Source of the DNA: Leptodactylus fallax
Lineage: Eukaryota > Chordata > Amphibia > Anura > Leptodactylidae
Direction: 5' to 3'
Length of the DNA stretch: 64,000 nt
NCBI GenBank assembly: GCA_947044405.1
Contig: CAMRHE010000157.1
Span: 1,076,501 to 1,140,500, forward strand
This document shows positions 24,401-37,800 of the stretch, one piece after another. The notes under the pieces were generated by a model. That model was not told the origin of the DNA. It saw only the letters and a list, made by a program, of their open reading frames with translations, and ran no database searches. The first letter of the stretch is position 1; every line of letters begins with the position of its first letter. The translations under genes were made by a program, and so were the position numbers.

Positions 24401-27400
24401 TCGGGACCCTATACCCAAGATGAATAACTGCATGATGGAGGTCTAGTGGCCTCAATCCAGATGATAGGTAAAGAGAACACATAAAAATATATATACAGTG
24501 CAACCAAATCACTGTACTCAAATAGCTGTCCTGTATCTCTGAGAATGTCTGCACATGTGAAGCTATTTTTCCTCCAGAAATCCCAGTGGTCTTTAATAGT
24601 ATAATACCTTTAATATCTATAGGGAAGAATATGATCAAGGTCTTAAGTGTTCTACCTTCCGAGAAAAATTTTAAAAATTAAAATTTCTGAGATTAGCCTT
24701 CAAATTTCATGAAGCGATTATGCACACTAAGCGATGCTTGAAAAACAAAAGGTGCACAGCAATTCATCCAATGACTCATGAAAAGATTAAATGCTAATGT
24801 AACAAGCAAGCAAGAAGTTCACAACATTACAGAGCAGGGCCCGCTAAATCATGGCTTCTAACGGAAGACTTTCTCCATGCCACAATAAAAAAGCAGTTAA
24901 ATCTATTGACAACATACTATGGGAAGGAGCTGAGCAGATTAATAATTACAGTTTTTGCGAAAAGATTCAGTAGAATTTACAAATAGCTAAATAGAATTCC
25001 TACCCTTTCTGGGCTTAGGAGTCCAGGATCTGGATCTGTTGGTTGAGGATATGACAATTGTCTGGCGATCTGTCTATTTCGGCTGTATGTACTCTTAAAG
25101 TGGTTATCCAGATTTTCAAAACTGAAGTCCTATCCATGTCCGATTGCCAAGACCTCTGCAGATTAGCTGCTTTCTAATGCAAGTGCAAGCTGCAATGCTC
25201 ACTTACCATATGGTTAATAGTGCCCCTTGTAATTATTGCAGTTGTCCCACAAACTTGAGTGGGACAAAGGCTGCAATACTGCAGGCTGCACAAACTCTGG
25301 CAAATAGCTGTTCTGCAGAGGTCCTGACAACTGAACCCCAACTGAACTAAAATTGATGTCCTATCTTATGGACAGTACAACAATTTTAAAAAGTTAACTC
25401 AAACACAAATATCGCTAAATGACCTTAAAGTTCTGCAAAGCAGAAAATCAAGCACCTTATCCAGAGTAAAGTTATCCGTTATTCACTACTTCTGAAATTA
25501 AATGATCCCAGAAGGATTATTATTCCTCTTCAATAACAGAATATGGCAGCATATCAATCAATACAGACCGAATTTCCAACTACAACATGCAGTTGCCTGC
25601 ACTTACAGACTATCGGATCAAAACAAGTCCAACCAGTTAGTTACTGTAGAATTACTTATTGCACAATTCCCAGTTTACGCATTATTTCTCTTCAGATAAA
25701 TGTGGTTATTTATAAATGTCAATAACAATGCAAAAATTTCATTATCTACATTATGCTGCAATGTACTGCAGTAAGTGGTGTCTTTCACAAACACAGGCAA
25801 CAATTTTCACAGTACAAACGTTGAAAATTATCTATTAGTTTCTCTAAGTGTTTACCTCCATTGACCCAGTTTTTCTAGCTCTGGTGAGGGGCGATTTCCG
25901 GTGAATGCTAATTGGCTCCGATGGCAGCGGTGACATCAATATGGATCTGTCCACATCATCTGTACCCTTAACCTTGGACAAGTCTTCCAGGCTCCCTTGA
26001 TCTGTCTTTTTTTTTCTTCGTTCTAAAGTAAAAAGAAACACGCAGTTCTTAATGAAGGCCACAATATCTTTCCAGAGAGGTTACCTAAAAAATATAGTAA
26101 CTTAAAACTTAAAGTTTTTTTTTGTTTTTTTTAAGGTAGTCATTAAAGTGCATTCAAAAATCTAATATTGCTGACATTGTCACCCATGACTAATACTAGG
26201 GCTGGGCGATTATGACCTAAAAATCGAGATTAATCTGGGATTTTACCTCGCTTACAATTAATGGCAATTATTTAGGTCATGCCCCTTATAAACCACTCCC
26301 TTTTTAGAGTATGAATATGTGTTCGGCGAGCCTCGCTAGGTTTGACTGACTGTTTTTTTCGGACCAAACATGGCCAAACCATAACTGCTATGATACCTAG
26401 AGTATAATTACTGGAGGTCCAGGGAGGTGAGAAACACTGTATTTTATGTTTGATCACTTCCCCATGGCCTCCGATTATTATACTCTGCGGTCTGAATAGA
26501 CCCCAGAAACTGCTGGTAGAAATCACAAATAATGTAATAAGCAAATCGAAATAACCAATGTAGACAAAATGACGTCGGTTATCCTGGTTGATGTTCGGTT
26601 TCGGATATTTTTCGATTAATCGCCCATCCCTAACCTGTACCCATATCTATTTCCTGTCCCTGTTTTCTGTACAAAATTAAAACTAAAACAGACGTTTCAG
26701 GACTGCACAGCAATCCATGCTAGAAAAAAATCATTGAAGTCAAACTGTGATCATGTAACTTATTGAAGAAGGTGAAAGCAGGATAAGGAAAGACGCTGTG
26801 AGTAGACAGTTAGGGGGTGGTTTTTCAGTCAATATAATGAGACAAAAAATAAATAAAATTACTGGAGTGTCCCTAAGGTGGCCACACAAAACATAGAAGA
26901 CGACTGATAGGTAAACAACTGGAGAACAAACATCACCTTTTAGACCATTTCAGCCATTATATTTGCTCAAACTAGCTGCACATTTTCAATGACACTTGGC
27001 AAGGGATAATCCATCTCAGAACATTCTTTTAAAGAAAGATAATTCATGGACTGGTGACTACCAGATGTACATTTTAAACCTGGGCAATTTTTTTTTTTTT
27101 TTTTGAGACAACGAGGATGTGTTATTGGTTGGCTAAAATGAATGTTTCACCCGATGAACAATGACAGCAAGATAAAACAGCTAGAAAAGGGCACGATTAC
27201 GGTGGAATATATTTTCAGTATCTAAATAAAATGCAGAACATAAATACAATAGTAGTGAGAGCTCCTTAAGTATATCAAGGTATCTGAACAAATGGTGGTG
27301 AAGGGCAGATTAATACTGGAACTAACTGGAAAACCTGTTTATACTGCATTTCAGCACAAAGGTTTGCTGTAAATTTCCTCTCATGAAATCAGGAGGCAGT

Positions 27401-28424
27401 CTTACTTCTGCTGATGCTGGCCGGAATCCAAACCCCATGGGAGCCTTCTCATCTTCCTCACAGCCCTTGACCCCTGGACTGAAATGAAGCTCAACATGAA
27501 ATCTTTCTTCTGAAGATGCATCCTGGAAACATATAAATACAGGAAATGATCAGGGTACATTCAATGACATCTATCTAGTATTAAACCTGTATAGTCAGAA
27601 TTTAGATCCAAAACTATGTCTAACTATCACTTTGCTTAAAGGGGTTGTCTGGGATAACTGGAAATCCCTAAACTAATCTAAACACCCTACCCCTTTCTAC
27701 TTTGTAAATAACATAATTAATCAAAAATGTATAGTTACCCATATCCCTGGGGCAGTCACATTTTCTGATTATCCGCTAACGATCTGTTTCCCCATTTCCG
27801 GAAATGGATCGTCACTACTACTCCCCCCCCCACCCCCATCCACCCATTATACTTACCTTCCACGCTTCTTCCTGCAAGGCGGCTACTCCTTCTTTACGGA
27901 TTCTGCAGGTGTGCCCTCTTCTCCAAGCGCTGCTCTGCGCACTACTGCCGATAATCCACCTCTACTGCGCAGCTTACACGCATGCGCAGTAGAGGTGGAT
28001 CATTGCTGCAGAGAACAGAGCAGCGCTGGAGAAGAGCGTACGCCTGCAGAGTCAGTAAAGGAGGAGCCGCCTCGCAGGAAGGTAAACATAATGGGTCGGA
28101 GGTTGGGCTCAGCAGGTAGGGAAGGGCAAGGTAGCTAGAGAGACAGGGAGGGGGTGTATGGGAGGGAGGGAGAGAGGAAGGAGGGGGGGAATGAGGAGGG
28201 GGGAGTAAAGTGAGAGGGATTAGTGTGGAAGTTACATAGCAGGAAGCTGAACCATGTAAACAAATGCAGGAGATACCAGGTGCTCCCAGAGACACTCAGA
28301 AATCACTCAAAACATTGCTAAAGGTATATGGGTGCATTTATTAACCCATTAATAGCACCGACAGACATTTAAAAAAAAAAACTCCCCGGAAAACTCCTTT
28401 AATTAATAATATTCCAGAAAAACA

Positions 28425-28456
<32 letters not shown>

Positions 28457-31400
28457 TGAGGCATTTTCAATAGCAATAACTTTTAAAGCATACTTCTAAT
28501 TATAAAGCAACTTTCATAAGGCTGGATTCACATGATGCAGTTGTGTTGCTTTTTTCAACAAAATTATCTTAACTGCTTGTAGTTTTTAACCTCACTAACA
28601 TGTTGCTATGCATTTCACTGGCATAGTAACATGTAATACTCATTACTGCAAATAAAACTTGCTGCAGTTCTTCAAGGGGTTTTCTGGCCCCAGATTTTTC
28701 ATATCCAGAGGATAGGTCATCAGTATGTGATCTGTTGGGAGTCCGGCACAGACCATCTGTTCTAGCAGCCTCCAGATGCCGAAAGCTGCCAGTGGACAGG
28801 GAGCGCGTGCAACAACGCTCCTATTCAAGTAATAGGAGAGGTGCGGCAGCCTCATCCAATATGTAGCAGCGGTTCCAGGAAATTGGAGCAACATTCATAT
28901 TACTTGAATAGGAGTAGTGCTGTACATGTTACCTGTCCATAGCAGCGGAGGCTGCTGCAACAGTTGATCTGTGCGGGGACCGGGTATTGAACTCCATCAC
29001 ATCATATACCGTTGACCTATCCTATGGACAGGTCATCAGCAAGAAAAATCAGTTTGGGGCAGGCCCCATGCGCTTGGGGGACTACAGATCAGAAAATCAG
29101 GAGACTGGAACTCCTTGCTTTATAGTCACCTATGAGTTCCAACCTCCCCACAGCTCTACAGTACTGTATAGCAAATCTGCTATACAAATGTATGGCACTG
29201 TGCTTTGTAAGTAGTGAGGAGGCTGCAGTGCTCACCCAAATGCTATGGCCTCTTAATACAGCTAGAACAGTTAGAGTAGTACAAGTGAATATAAGAAACG
29301 TTGTACCATATGTTATTAAAGAAATAGGTTTCCTTCTCCATTTATTGGGCTGAGTTACGTTTACAAAGACCTCTATAAAGAGGGGAGGGGGAAAGACAAG
29401 GCTGATGAAAAAGACACACAAATAACTCCAGCTGCTAAACTTTGCTACACTGTGAGTGTGAGAGCTCTTTGCACTGCTACCATTCATAAGACCCTACCAC
29501 CACAAAGAATGGGGTAATAAACCAATTAACAGCCTGATCATCTTCCCACCCCTTGCCATATACTTGTTTATATGAGGCAAGTACAGAGAGGGATTCTATA
29601 CAGATAAAAAGTCTGAATGAAGAAAAGAGCAGCGTAATAAGCGGAGAAGGAAACATATTTCTTTAATAAGTTATGTCACAGATTTTCTTATCTTTACATC
29701 TACTATTCATTTATGAAAAGTTGTTTTAAAATTGGAAGTACACTTTACATTTTAGTCCTTTAAGGGATTATTTTTTGTTGGAGGAGTTGTACCTTTAATA
29801 GCACCATTTTGGAGTACAGATGAGTTCCTTTTGGAGCCCCCTTACTCTGTAAACCACTTAGATGCCTTCATATGGGTTAAATGCCAACCACTATGGCAAC
29901 TAAATAACCAGTTCCACCCGCAACGGGACAACATTGCTGTAAAAACAGTGTGCTGTAGAATAAGGATCCTCACCAACTGGTGTCAAAAATTGTATTGATA
30001 GCTGGTAAGGGTTAGAACTAGAAAGTTGTATATGGCAACCCATCAGGCATGTTATTACTTTCAAACGGGCCTCAAGAAAATAACAGCTTGAATATGTTTA
30101 GTTGCTATGGAAAGCTCATCAGGTTTCCTGTACACACAATTGTTTTCAAAGCAAATTCTAAAATAAAAAAAAGCAGTGTTTTGATATTTTTTTAAGCATT
30201 TTATTTGCATGAGGTCCACTGAGAGGTAAATCACAGAGAACAAAAACCGCAAACATTAACGAAAAGGCAGGATTGGCCACTGATCTAATTCGTACTGGGG
30301 GCTTCCAGAGTTTACCCTAAAAATTCCACAACTCCTGATCTTTTGTTTCCATTTGAGATAAGAGTGGTTTGGAGGTGGCTTATTCCCCTTCTGCACAATC
30401 TCTAGTTTCTGGTGGAGCTAGGAGAAAAAGCTGCCGCCATTCATGTGTTTAGCAATTATTTCAATTGTGTGGCCCCTTTATCCTGAAAATTTATTTACAC
30501 ATGTTATTCAATATGCAAGAAAGAAAAGCCAAAGGTCAGTAATGTCTCTGTATATATTACTGTGCGTTTATTAAAAACCTGCAAAATCAATATCTTTAAA
30601 ATCCATAATAAAGGTTACAAAACGGAAAAACTGCATAAGTTCACACTTGCTTTTTTTAGTCAGTTGTTCTGACCTGTCACAGAATCAGAACAATGGGATA
30701 AAAAGCTGACAGAATGATGAATGCAGACTGAGCACCTACTGTCTGCAACCTTCATCATTCATCACTGTAAAGTTAAGAACAAGATGGAGGTTTTTTCCAT
30801 TTGCGTTTTTGTTTGCTATTGTTTTAGACAGAATATAAAGTTGTGCACACGGGACCTTATCTTCTGTTTAAAACGTAAATAAGCAAGACAGAAGAAAATT
30901 TTGACGTGGTTTTTACATGACAATGATGATGATGGTTGCAGACAGAATGTGATCTGTCTGCATTCATTATACTGTTTGCCTTTTAGTCGGTTATTCTGAT
31001 CCTGTGATAGACCAGAACAATGGAGTAAAAATAAGTCAGAGGGAATTTAGCCTAACATGACAAGTCCATACAATATAAAAGTGCATTCAAATGAAACCGA
31101 TCTTAGAACACCACCGAATAAGTAGTATAATACACAAACCTACCTATACAGCATAGCAAGGTAAATATATCATTTTTTTATTTTTACTGTCTATGCTGTT
31201 TGATAAATATACTTTTTTTTTTAAATTAAACTTACCTTGTTGTTGTCTTCATACAGCATAATTACAATCTGGGTCATGTAGTTCAGCTCTGAGACGGCAC
31301 TTAAATAATCCATTGCTCTCTTCCACTGCTGATCTTTAGACTCCTAGAAAAAGAGAGAGTAACATGGCTCTGGTAAAACCAATTATGTATTGTATTTTAA

Positions 31401-34400
31401 TAGCTTTTACCTACTACAACCTGCCATAGACAACAATAAAATGAAAGATGGATGTTAATAGGGAGATATTATCAATGGAAAATCTATTTGCCATTATGTA
31501 AAAATGTGCTGAATTGGACCCTGTACGTCAGAGAACAAAAAAGTCTCATAATGTATAGATGTCAATTATGACTGGATACTACTGGTGTGATATTTTCATA
31601 TTAGTGCTGCTATCCCAAAGGTCACACAATAGTGACAGTCTCTTCAGTATAAAACGGTAATGGAAGATATCTGCTATTACTGGCGCACAGTAAGAACAGT
31701 GCACCTGTCTCTACCCCATGGCACTGGGCACCATATTCTTCTAAACAGGCAAAACAGTATATCTATTGTAATGTATCACACGTCAACATCTTGTGCTCAT
31801 GTAAAAATAGATTACATTATTACATTGCTATATACACACATTTTCCCGAGATCATAGTGCGGTAATTGCAGGAAAAACATTTATCACAAAAAAAGTAAAA
31901 TTACTGCTATACAATGTACTTACATCCAAGAGCCCTCCATAACGGAAAATGCTCAATAAAGAGTGCACATGGCTTTCGCTAGTGAAGTAAAGGCGCGTTC
32001 TCACGTGACGCCCTGGAGAAAGGACTCCCCTTGAATAGCTAGAAAATAGGATACAGCATGAGAAATACAACACAACCAAATATTTTCCATACAATTGCTA
32101 GCAATGAATAATAGCCTATACAAAAGGTGAAGAGCCAAGCATGACGAATGTGCCAGCAACAGGAATATATTTACAACAAGGGGCTATAAGATATCATACT
32201 TCATTGTAATTCCCATAGTCTGGAACTAACAACCCTAACATATCAGACTCTCTCTCAGGACTGTGCAGTTGGAGGCTGGCTATAGCTGGATGTTGAGAGC
32301 ACTCTTCATCCTAACACTATTATGGCCATTTCCATAATGGATTATTTAAGTGTCGTCTCAGAGCTGAACTACATGACCCAGATTGTAATTATGCTGTTAT
32401 GAGATAACTTTATGCCCATACTGAGCACACATGTGTAGATGAATTTGTGCTCCTGGCTTATTTTTGGCCCACAAAAAGAGTATGATAGAACGCTGGTCCT
32501 CTTTGGTGCAATTTATTGCAGCCATCTTTACCACCTTGTGACAACACTTATACTAAATTGCAAGGTCAGCTGGCTTACCCGACTGACTACATGACACTCT
32601 CAGACCTGACCAATTACTACTCCTCCCACCCTCACCATATACAACGAAAATATAAATGGGTGGAAACTTTTTGGAAAAGCTCTGTATATGTTCTGTTCCA
32701 TAAATCTAAGGCTCTTATATAAAAACGATAGACTGCTCATTTCTGCCAAAGCTTTAATCCTTTTCTTAGCCAGTTATTAAAGGGTCTCTTCTATCTCTTC
32801 CTGTACAGTTCTGATTTTTGTCCAATGACATCCGACTCCTGAACTGTCTCATGTATGAGGTCTGTACCTGTCTTGTGGTCTCATTACTATCACTGGTTTT
32901 CTTCCTGAATTGGAGGAGCTTTGCTGCTGCTGTCTGCCCCTGGTCTCTTCATCATTTCTAAGGAGTATGTTTAAATCTCTTTGTAATATGATTCAGCACT
33001 AGACTCTACCTTGCCATAATCCTCACTTTTAAGAAGTGGCAGCTGTTCTTTCAACACTTTTAAAGACACGATTTTGCTTTATTAGCATTTTCTTGTTCGT
33101 TCTCTGATCTGTCTAAGTCAACTGGAATAATTCTGTCCCATTTTTCACCGTTTTGGCCAGAAAAGATCTCTGTGCCTGGGTCTTCTTGCCTTGCTATAGA
33201 AGAGAGATTATCCATAATCAGTAAACCGTTTATGAAGAAGTTGAAGCTTCGGTCATTGTGTGGAAAAATAGAGGAGCTGGACTTGGAGTTCGACGTTTGG
33301 CTTACCAACTCCACAGATCTGCTCTCTGCTTTGATCCAAACCCACTTCTTCAGAAAAGTTTACCACGTACCATAGCTCTCTCTGCACTACACAACTGTAT
33401 CAGTAACTTCTACCTACAGCTAGTGTCTCTTTTCCCTTTCCAGTCTCACAGTAAGTTCATGTATACTGCACTTGTTTTATTATTTACTCCTGATATCCCT
33501 TAGTATTGCGTATGTACAGCACCCTAGAACCAGGTGCTGATTTTTACAAATTAATGTGTTACCGATAAAAAAAAAACCAAAAAGGGTTTTATTTTAAACT
33601 ACACAGAAAAATACGTAAATACTTGATATGTATAGATTAGTATTTCTTTCTTACTACTTATTTCTTACTACTGAACCTTATACAGTTTAACAACATACTT
33701 AAGAGAGGAAGGGGGTTCTACTTCTTTTGATGCCTAAGCCAGTATAATGTATTGGTATCTATTGGAAAGGAATACCTGGAAGTCTAGAAAATACTGTGCC
33801 AATTTTTCAGGAGTGAAGCTACTCCTTTGACTAGCTATGCTGTATATCTTTTTTGCTCAAAACTAACACAAGCAGTCTAGGTGCTGTTGGTAGATATTAT
33901 GGATACATAATATCAAAAAAGCAACAAATCTGTCACCATCTGCTTAATCACAGTTTCCATATAGTAACTTTTTTTTTTTTTTTTTTTTTTTTTTACATTG
34001 AATACATTATAAATAAAGTGAAGCAGGAGGAACTAAATAGGTAGGAATAATATGAGAAGCTCAAGACTTGGCTTTTACTGACTACATATAATAAAATTCA
34101 CAGAGGTAGAATTTTCAAGGCAATTCAGTCAGTTTGTCTCTAAAATCAATAATTACATCCATTGAGTGAAAATCAACATAATGATATTATCATGATATAA
34201 CTCACAGGGGGTGCAACTTGTTTACAGACTCATCTTCATGAGTTCTCTGCAAGTCCAGCAAGATCTTATTAATTAGAGGAAGACAATATCCCATCGCGAT
34301 CTCCAGTTTCTCCTCTTTATTAATCCCATATTCCTGCAAACACATAACACAGTAAGGCTACGGTCACACTTGCGTTGTGCGACGGTTCGGGGATTCCGTC

Positions 34401-34808
34401 CCCCATTAAGCTTAAAATATGTGGCGATAAAAGTCTGCAAGCCTGGACTTTTCTCTCTGCCATTTTTGGCAGAAACCCGGCGAACCCCATTATAGTCTAT
34501 GGGGTTTGCGGGCTTCTGCAGGTAACTGCCCTTTATGCAGATAAGGTTTCCATTTTTCAGGTCCCCAAGCGGACCCAAGGAAAAAAAAAAAAATGATAGT
34601 GTGAACCTATCGTAAGATTTAAGTTTGGAAAAGTATGCGCTAAATACAAATGAAACACATGTTTTGCAAATGACGTTAATATGTAGAAGCATCCAAACTT
34701 GGCTCTGAATGTTTTGTACCCTATAGATATGGATAACAATTTTCCTGTTTTCTATGTTGAAAATATGCATTATACTCAAGCACACAAATGTCAATGTTAA
34801 ACATAAAA

Positions 34809-34841
<33 letters not shown>

Positions 34842-37800
34842 AAGAGACAAGAATGATTCTGCTGTTCATCCAATAGATACACCTGCAATATATCATGGCC
34901 GTACCTACCTGGGGGATTATCACATCTGCTAAATATTTGGAAAGTTTAAAGAGTTCATCGGTTCCTTCCAGGTTGAGTGAGCTGTTGTGCTGAACATCAT
35001 ACTTGACACAGTCATAAATATCAGGAATTTTACTGATATCATAACGGCCACTCTTCATGCGAAAATCTCTCTCCAGCTTGGTCCATCGCTGTAACATCAG
35101 CTCCAAAGTTTCACTGTGATATAATTGTAGATCTAGGAGAAAAAATATTTTAAAATAAATATTTTTATTAGTACTAAATACATAAGCCTAGTGCACATTC
35201 AATCTTGGAAAATTCCCTTTAAAATAAGGAGATGTGACAGGGAGGCAGGGGAGATGTGTCTGGTTGATGGGCATCCGACTTCGGGGACATCCACCAACCA
35301 GGAGCACAGGGGTCACTGTTTGAATGAAGTTGTGGCCCAGGATGTGCACTGCTGCTGCATTTGCTGTCTATGGGACTGACAGGAGACAGTCAAGTATAGG
35401 GCTGTGCTATATACTCAACTGTGACCCCATTCAGATGGGGAACAAGGGATATCAATTCTCGTGATTGATGGGACACCAATGATCAGACACTTATCACCTA
35501 TACTATAACTCAGTGGTAAGTTTCAGTCTTACCACTGTCCAAGGAGTATTCTATAGTTTCTCTCAAATTGACAAAGCACCTAATTCCAGCCAAGATGGAT
35601 GGAAGCTATTCAGATTGCCTTGAGAATAAAACTGGGAAACCAAACACATAAGATGTGCAGTCTACAAATATGTAATTCTTGATAATATGGCAAAACAACC
35701 TCTGTAACTCACCTGCAGATTTAGGATCTTCCAAGCGCTGCCGGATCTGGGTTGTCAGACTCTCTATAAGGGCAAACACCTTGTCGCATGTCGTCACAGG
35801 GTTCTTTATTGACTCCATGGAATTAAGAAGAGAGCTGCTACTTGTAGGAGCCAGCTACAAGAATGTAAATAGGAAAACCCAAGCACTCATTCACATTAAT
35901 AGGAATAGACAAAAGTCGCTCTGCCTCACATTTATCACACAAACTGAAACAGAGAAATGAATAGCTGACCTAGCTCTTGTTCAAGCTGAGATTGATTGAA
36001 CTGAATTGGGCAAAACTGAAATACCAGAAAGAACCCATGGACAAGAATGCCAAATGCTTTCACTTAAACCTGTGGTTGTCAGTATGCTGTATCTACAGTA
36101 TCCTGATACTAGTAATGTTAAAGGTGGCCATATATCTTCCAATAGTTGCTAAGAGAACACTTGTTCAGCCAACGACTATTCCACCTGACATTTATACACA
36201 TTCCATGCTCAATTTGATAGTGGGCATTTTTTTCCCAATGGGAAAGGGAAGTAAGATGCTGCAAGACACCTCTACAAATAGCTTATCTATCTTGAGAACA
36301 AAGGATCAGGTATGCTGATGTTTAACATGTCCAATCATTTTCCCCCCTGACATATGCCAAACAAACGTCAGCCATATATTTAATACAAATCAGAAGGTTG
36401 GCTAGTCCTGCTTAAATTGCAGAGTTTGGCCTAAATTAGTCTAATGTGTATGACGGCCCTAAGGGGAAAGATGTAAGTAGAACAACTCCACTCAGTAATC
36501 TACTATACCACATCACTATCATCAAAGAATGCAGGTTATATACATTTGCATGTGTATGGTATATTAATGTTGTTACAATATACATTTATTTATTTCCCAT
36601 TTATACAGTGACAACATATTCTTCACATTTTATTTTAGACAAACACGCAAATACACTAACGAAGAAAGTCAAATACTCTCTAAAGACTTACTGGTTAAGT
36701 ACTGGGAGGAAACTAAGTATGGGAGAACTTAAAATATGCTAGTGCCCCCCCTAGCTGGATTTTAACTTTCGATCCCGAAGCTACCTTGTCATGGTCCTCC
36801 TCTGTGAAATCTGCATCCCTCTGCATGATCTCGTGGAGACGAGCCTTCACTTTTTGTTGGCAGCTGCTTAAGGAATCACTGTCACTGTCCAGGAGTCCAT
36901 TCATGTTTGCGCTTTTCACCATTTGCACCAAAATAGGTGTGAGCTCACCTTCTAATGCCAGGAGACCCTGTTAACAATTGTATTATGTCAATATCTTTTT
37001 AATACAATGAACTGTACGTTTACTGCATCAGAGTATTGAACACAGAGTAGTGACTGAAACAGAAAGCTAAATAATATAATATGTATAATAAAAACTTCAT
37101 GAATGCTTGGTTACTGGAAACCACAACTTTTATTCAGGCTAAAGCCTCATGTTGCAGAAATGCTGCTTTTTTGGTTGCAGATTTTGTGATGGGGGGGGGG
37201 GTTGTGTCAAAGCCGGGAGTGGATTTATCAGAAGAGTGCTGCCTATAAATTTTCATTCCTCTTGTAACCACTCCTGGGTTTGGATTAAAACAAAAATGGA
37301 GAAAAATCTGCAACAAAAAAGCAGCTTTTCTGCAACGTGGGGCCTTAGCCTAAGGTTGAGGCCACACACTGTAGTTTTTTGAGCCAGGAGTGGCTTCAAA
37401 AGGAAAGGGAAAGATATAGGAAACACTTATACTTCTCTCTTCTGCCTCAGCCTAAGAAGAGAAATAATTTGAGAAAGACCCCTATAATAGTTGTTAAAAG
37501 AACACTCACCCAAAACTAAACTTTCCCATGTGCTCCAACATAGTATTTCATGCGCCAGTGTCTTACCTGTTATTTTTCTTGGTGCGTTTATATATCTGAC
37601 TGGGGCCTATGTTTAGCAGCAGTGTGAATCAGGCTCCTATGACATTTTCTATTACTTGAGCTCTATGTGTCACCTATTACAGGCATCAGAACATCCTGTG
37701 TGATTAAACTGCAAAGAGTGGTACCACGCAGGCTGTCCACAGAGGAAGACACAAATCCCTGCTTCTGCCGATGTTCAGACAACTGTGTTATAAAGAAGAC

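Larger units (their letters stand above)
20733..25855 (-). other. Intron around the candidate cassette exon
   Basis: 5.1 kb. Contains miniature elements at 21862-22037 and 22345-22665 and an 88-bp tandem duplication (23908-24086). The candidate cassette exon is at 25004-25093. The segment 24100-25000 has no recognisable feature. Confidence 0.7.
27523..31235 (-). other. Intron between exons 9 and 10 (3.7 kb)
   Basis: Contains a GC-rich fold-back element (27634-28402), a poly(T) run at 28423-28450, a dispersed repeat of the 'gataggtcatcag' type (28675-29050) and a repeat starting 'gtgaatataagaaac' (29283-29748). The stretch 29760-31230 holds no recognised feature. Confidence 0.75.
32039..34205 (-). 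other. Intron between exons 7 and 8 (2.2 kb)
   Basis: Contains the inverted copy of exon 9 sequence (32336-32397), an L2/CR1-like 3' tail near 33290-33560, and a poly(T) run of about 27 at 33968-33994. Otherwise no recognisable feature. Confidence 0.75.

Noticed and set aside
27942..28295. 117-codon Pro/Ser/Leu-rich open frame on the minus strand
   Set aside because: Low-complexity pyrimidine-rich arm of a fold-back repeat, with no domain and no splice context.
29089..29487. 132-codon open frame on the minus strand
   Set aside because: Lies inside two dispersed repeats (28675-29050, 29283-29748) and has no recognisable protein features.
32336..32397. Exon 9-like sequence on the plus strand as a functional alternative exon or second gene
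   Set aside because: Wrong strand for PPIP5K1, no splice sites at its ends, and a frameshift to TGA; kept as a partial inverted copy.
33060..33375. Overlapping 67-84 codon open frames on both strands around a Lys/Leu-rich stretch
   Set aside because: No conserved domain recognised; the downstream sequence looks like a retroelement tail, so a degenerate repeat is more likely than a gene.
34273..34794. 173-codon open frame on the minus strand, the second longest in the window
   Set aside because: Its end is PPIP5K1 exon 7 read through its acceptor, and the rest is intron and miniature-element sequence.
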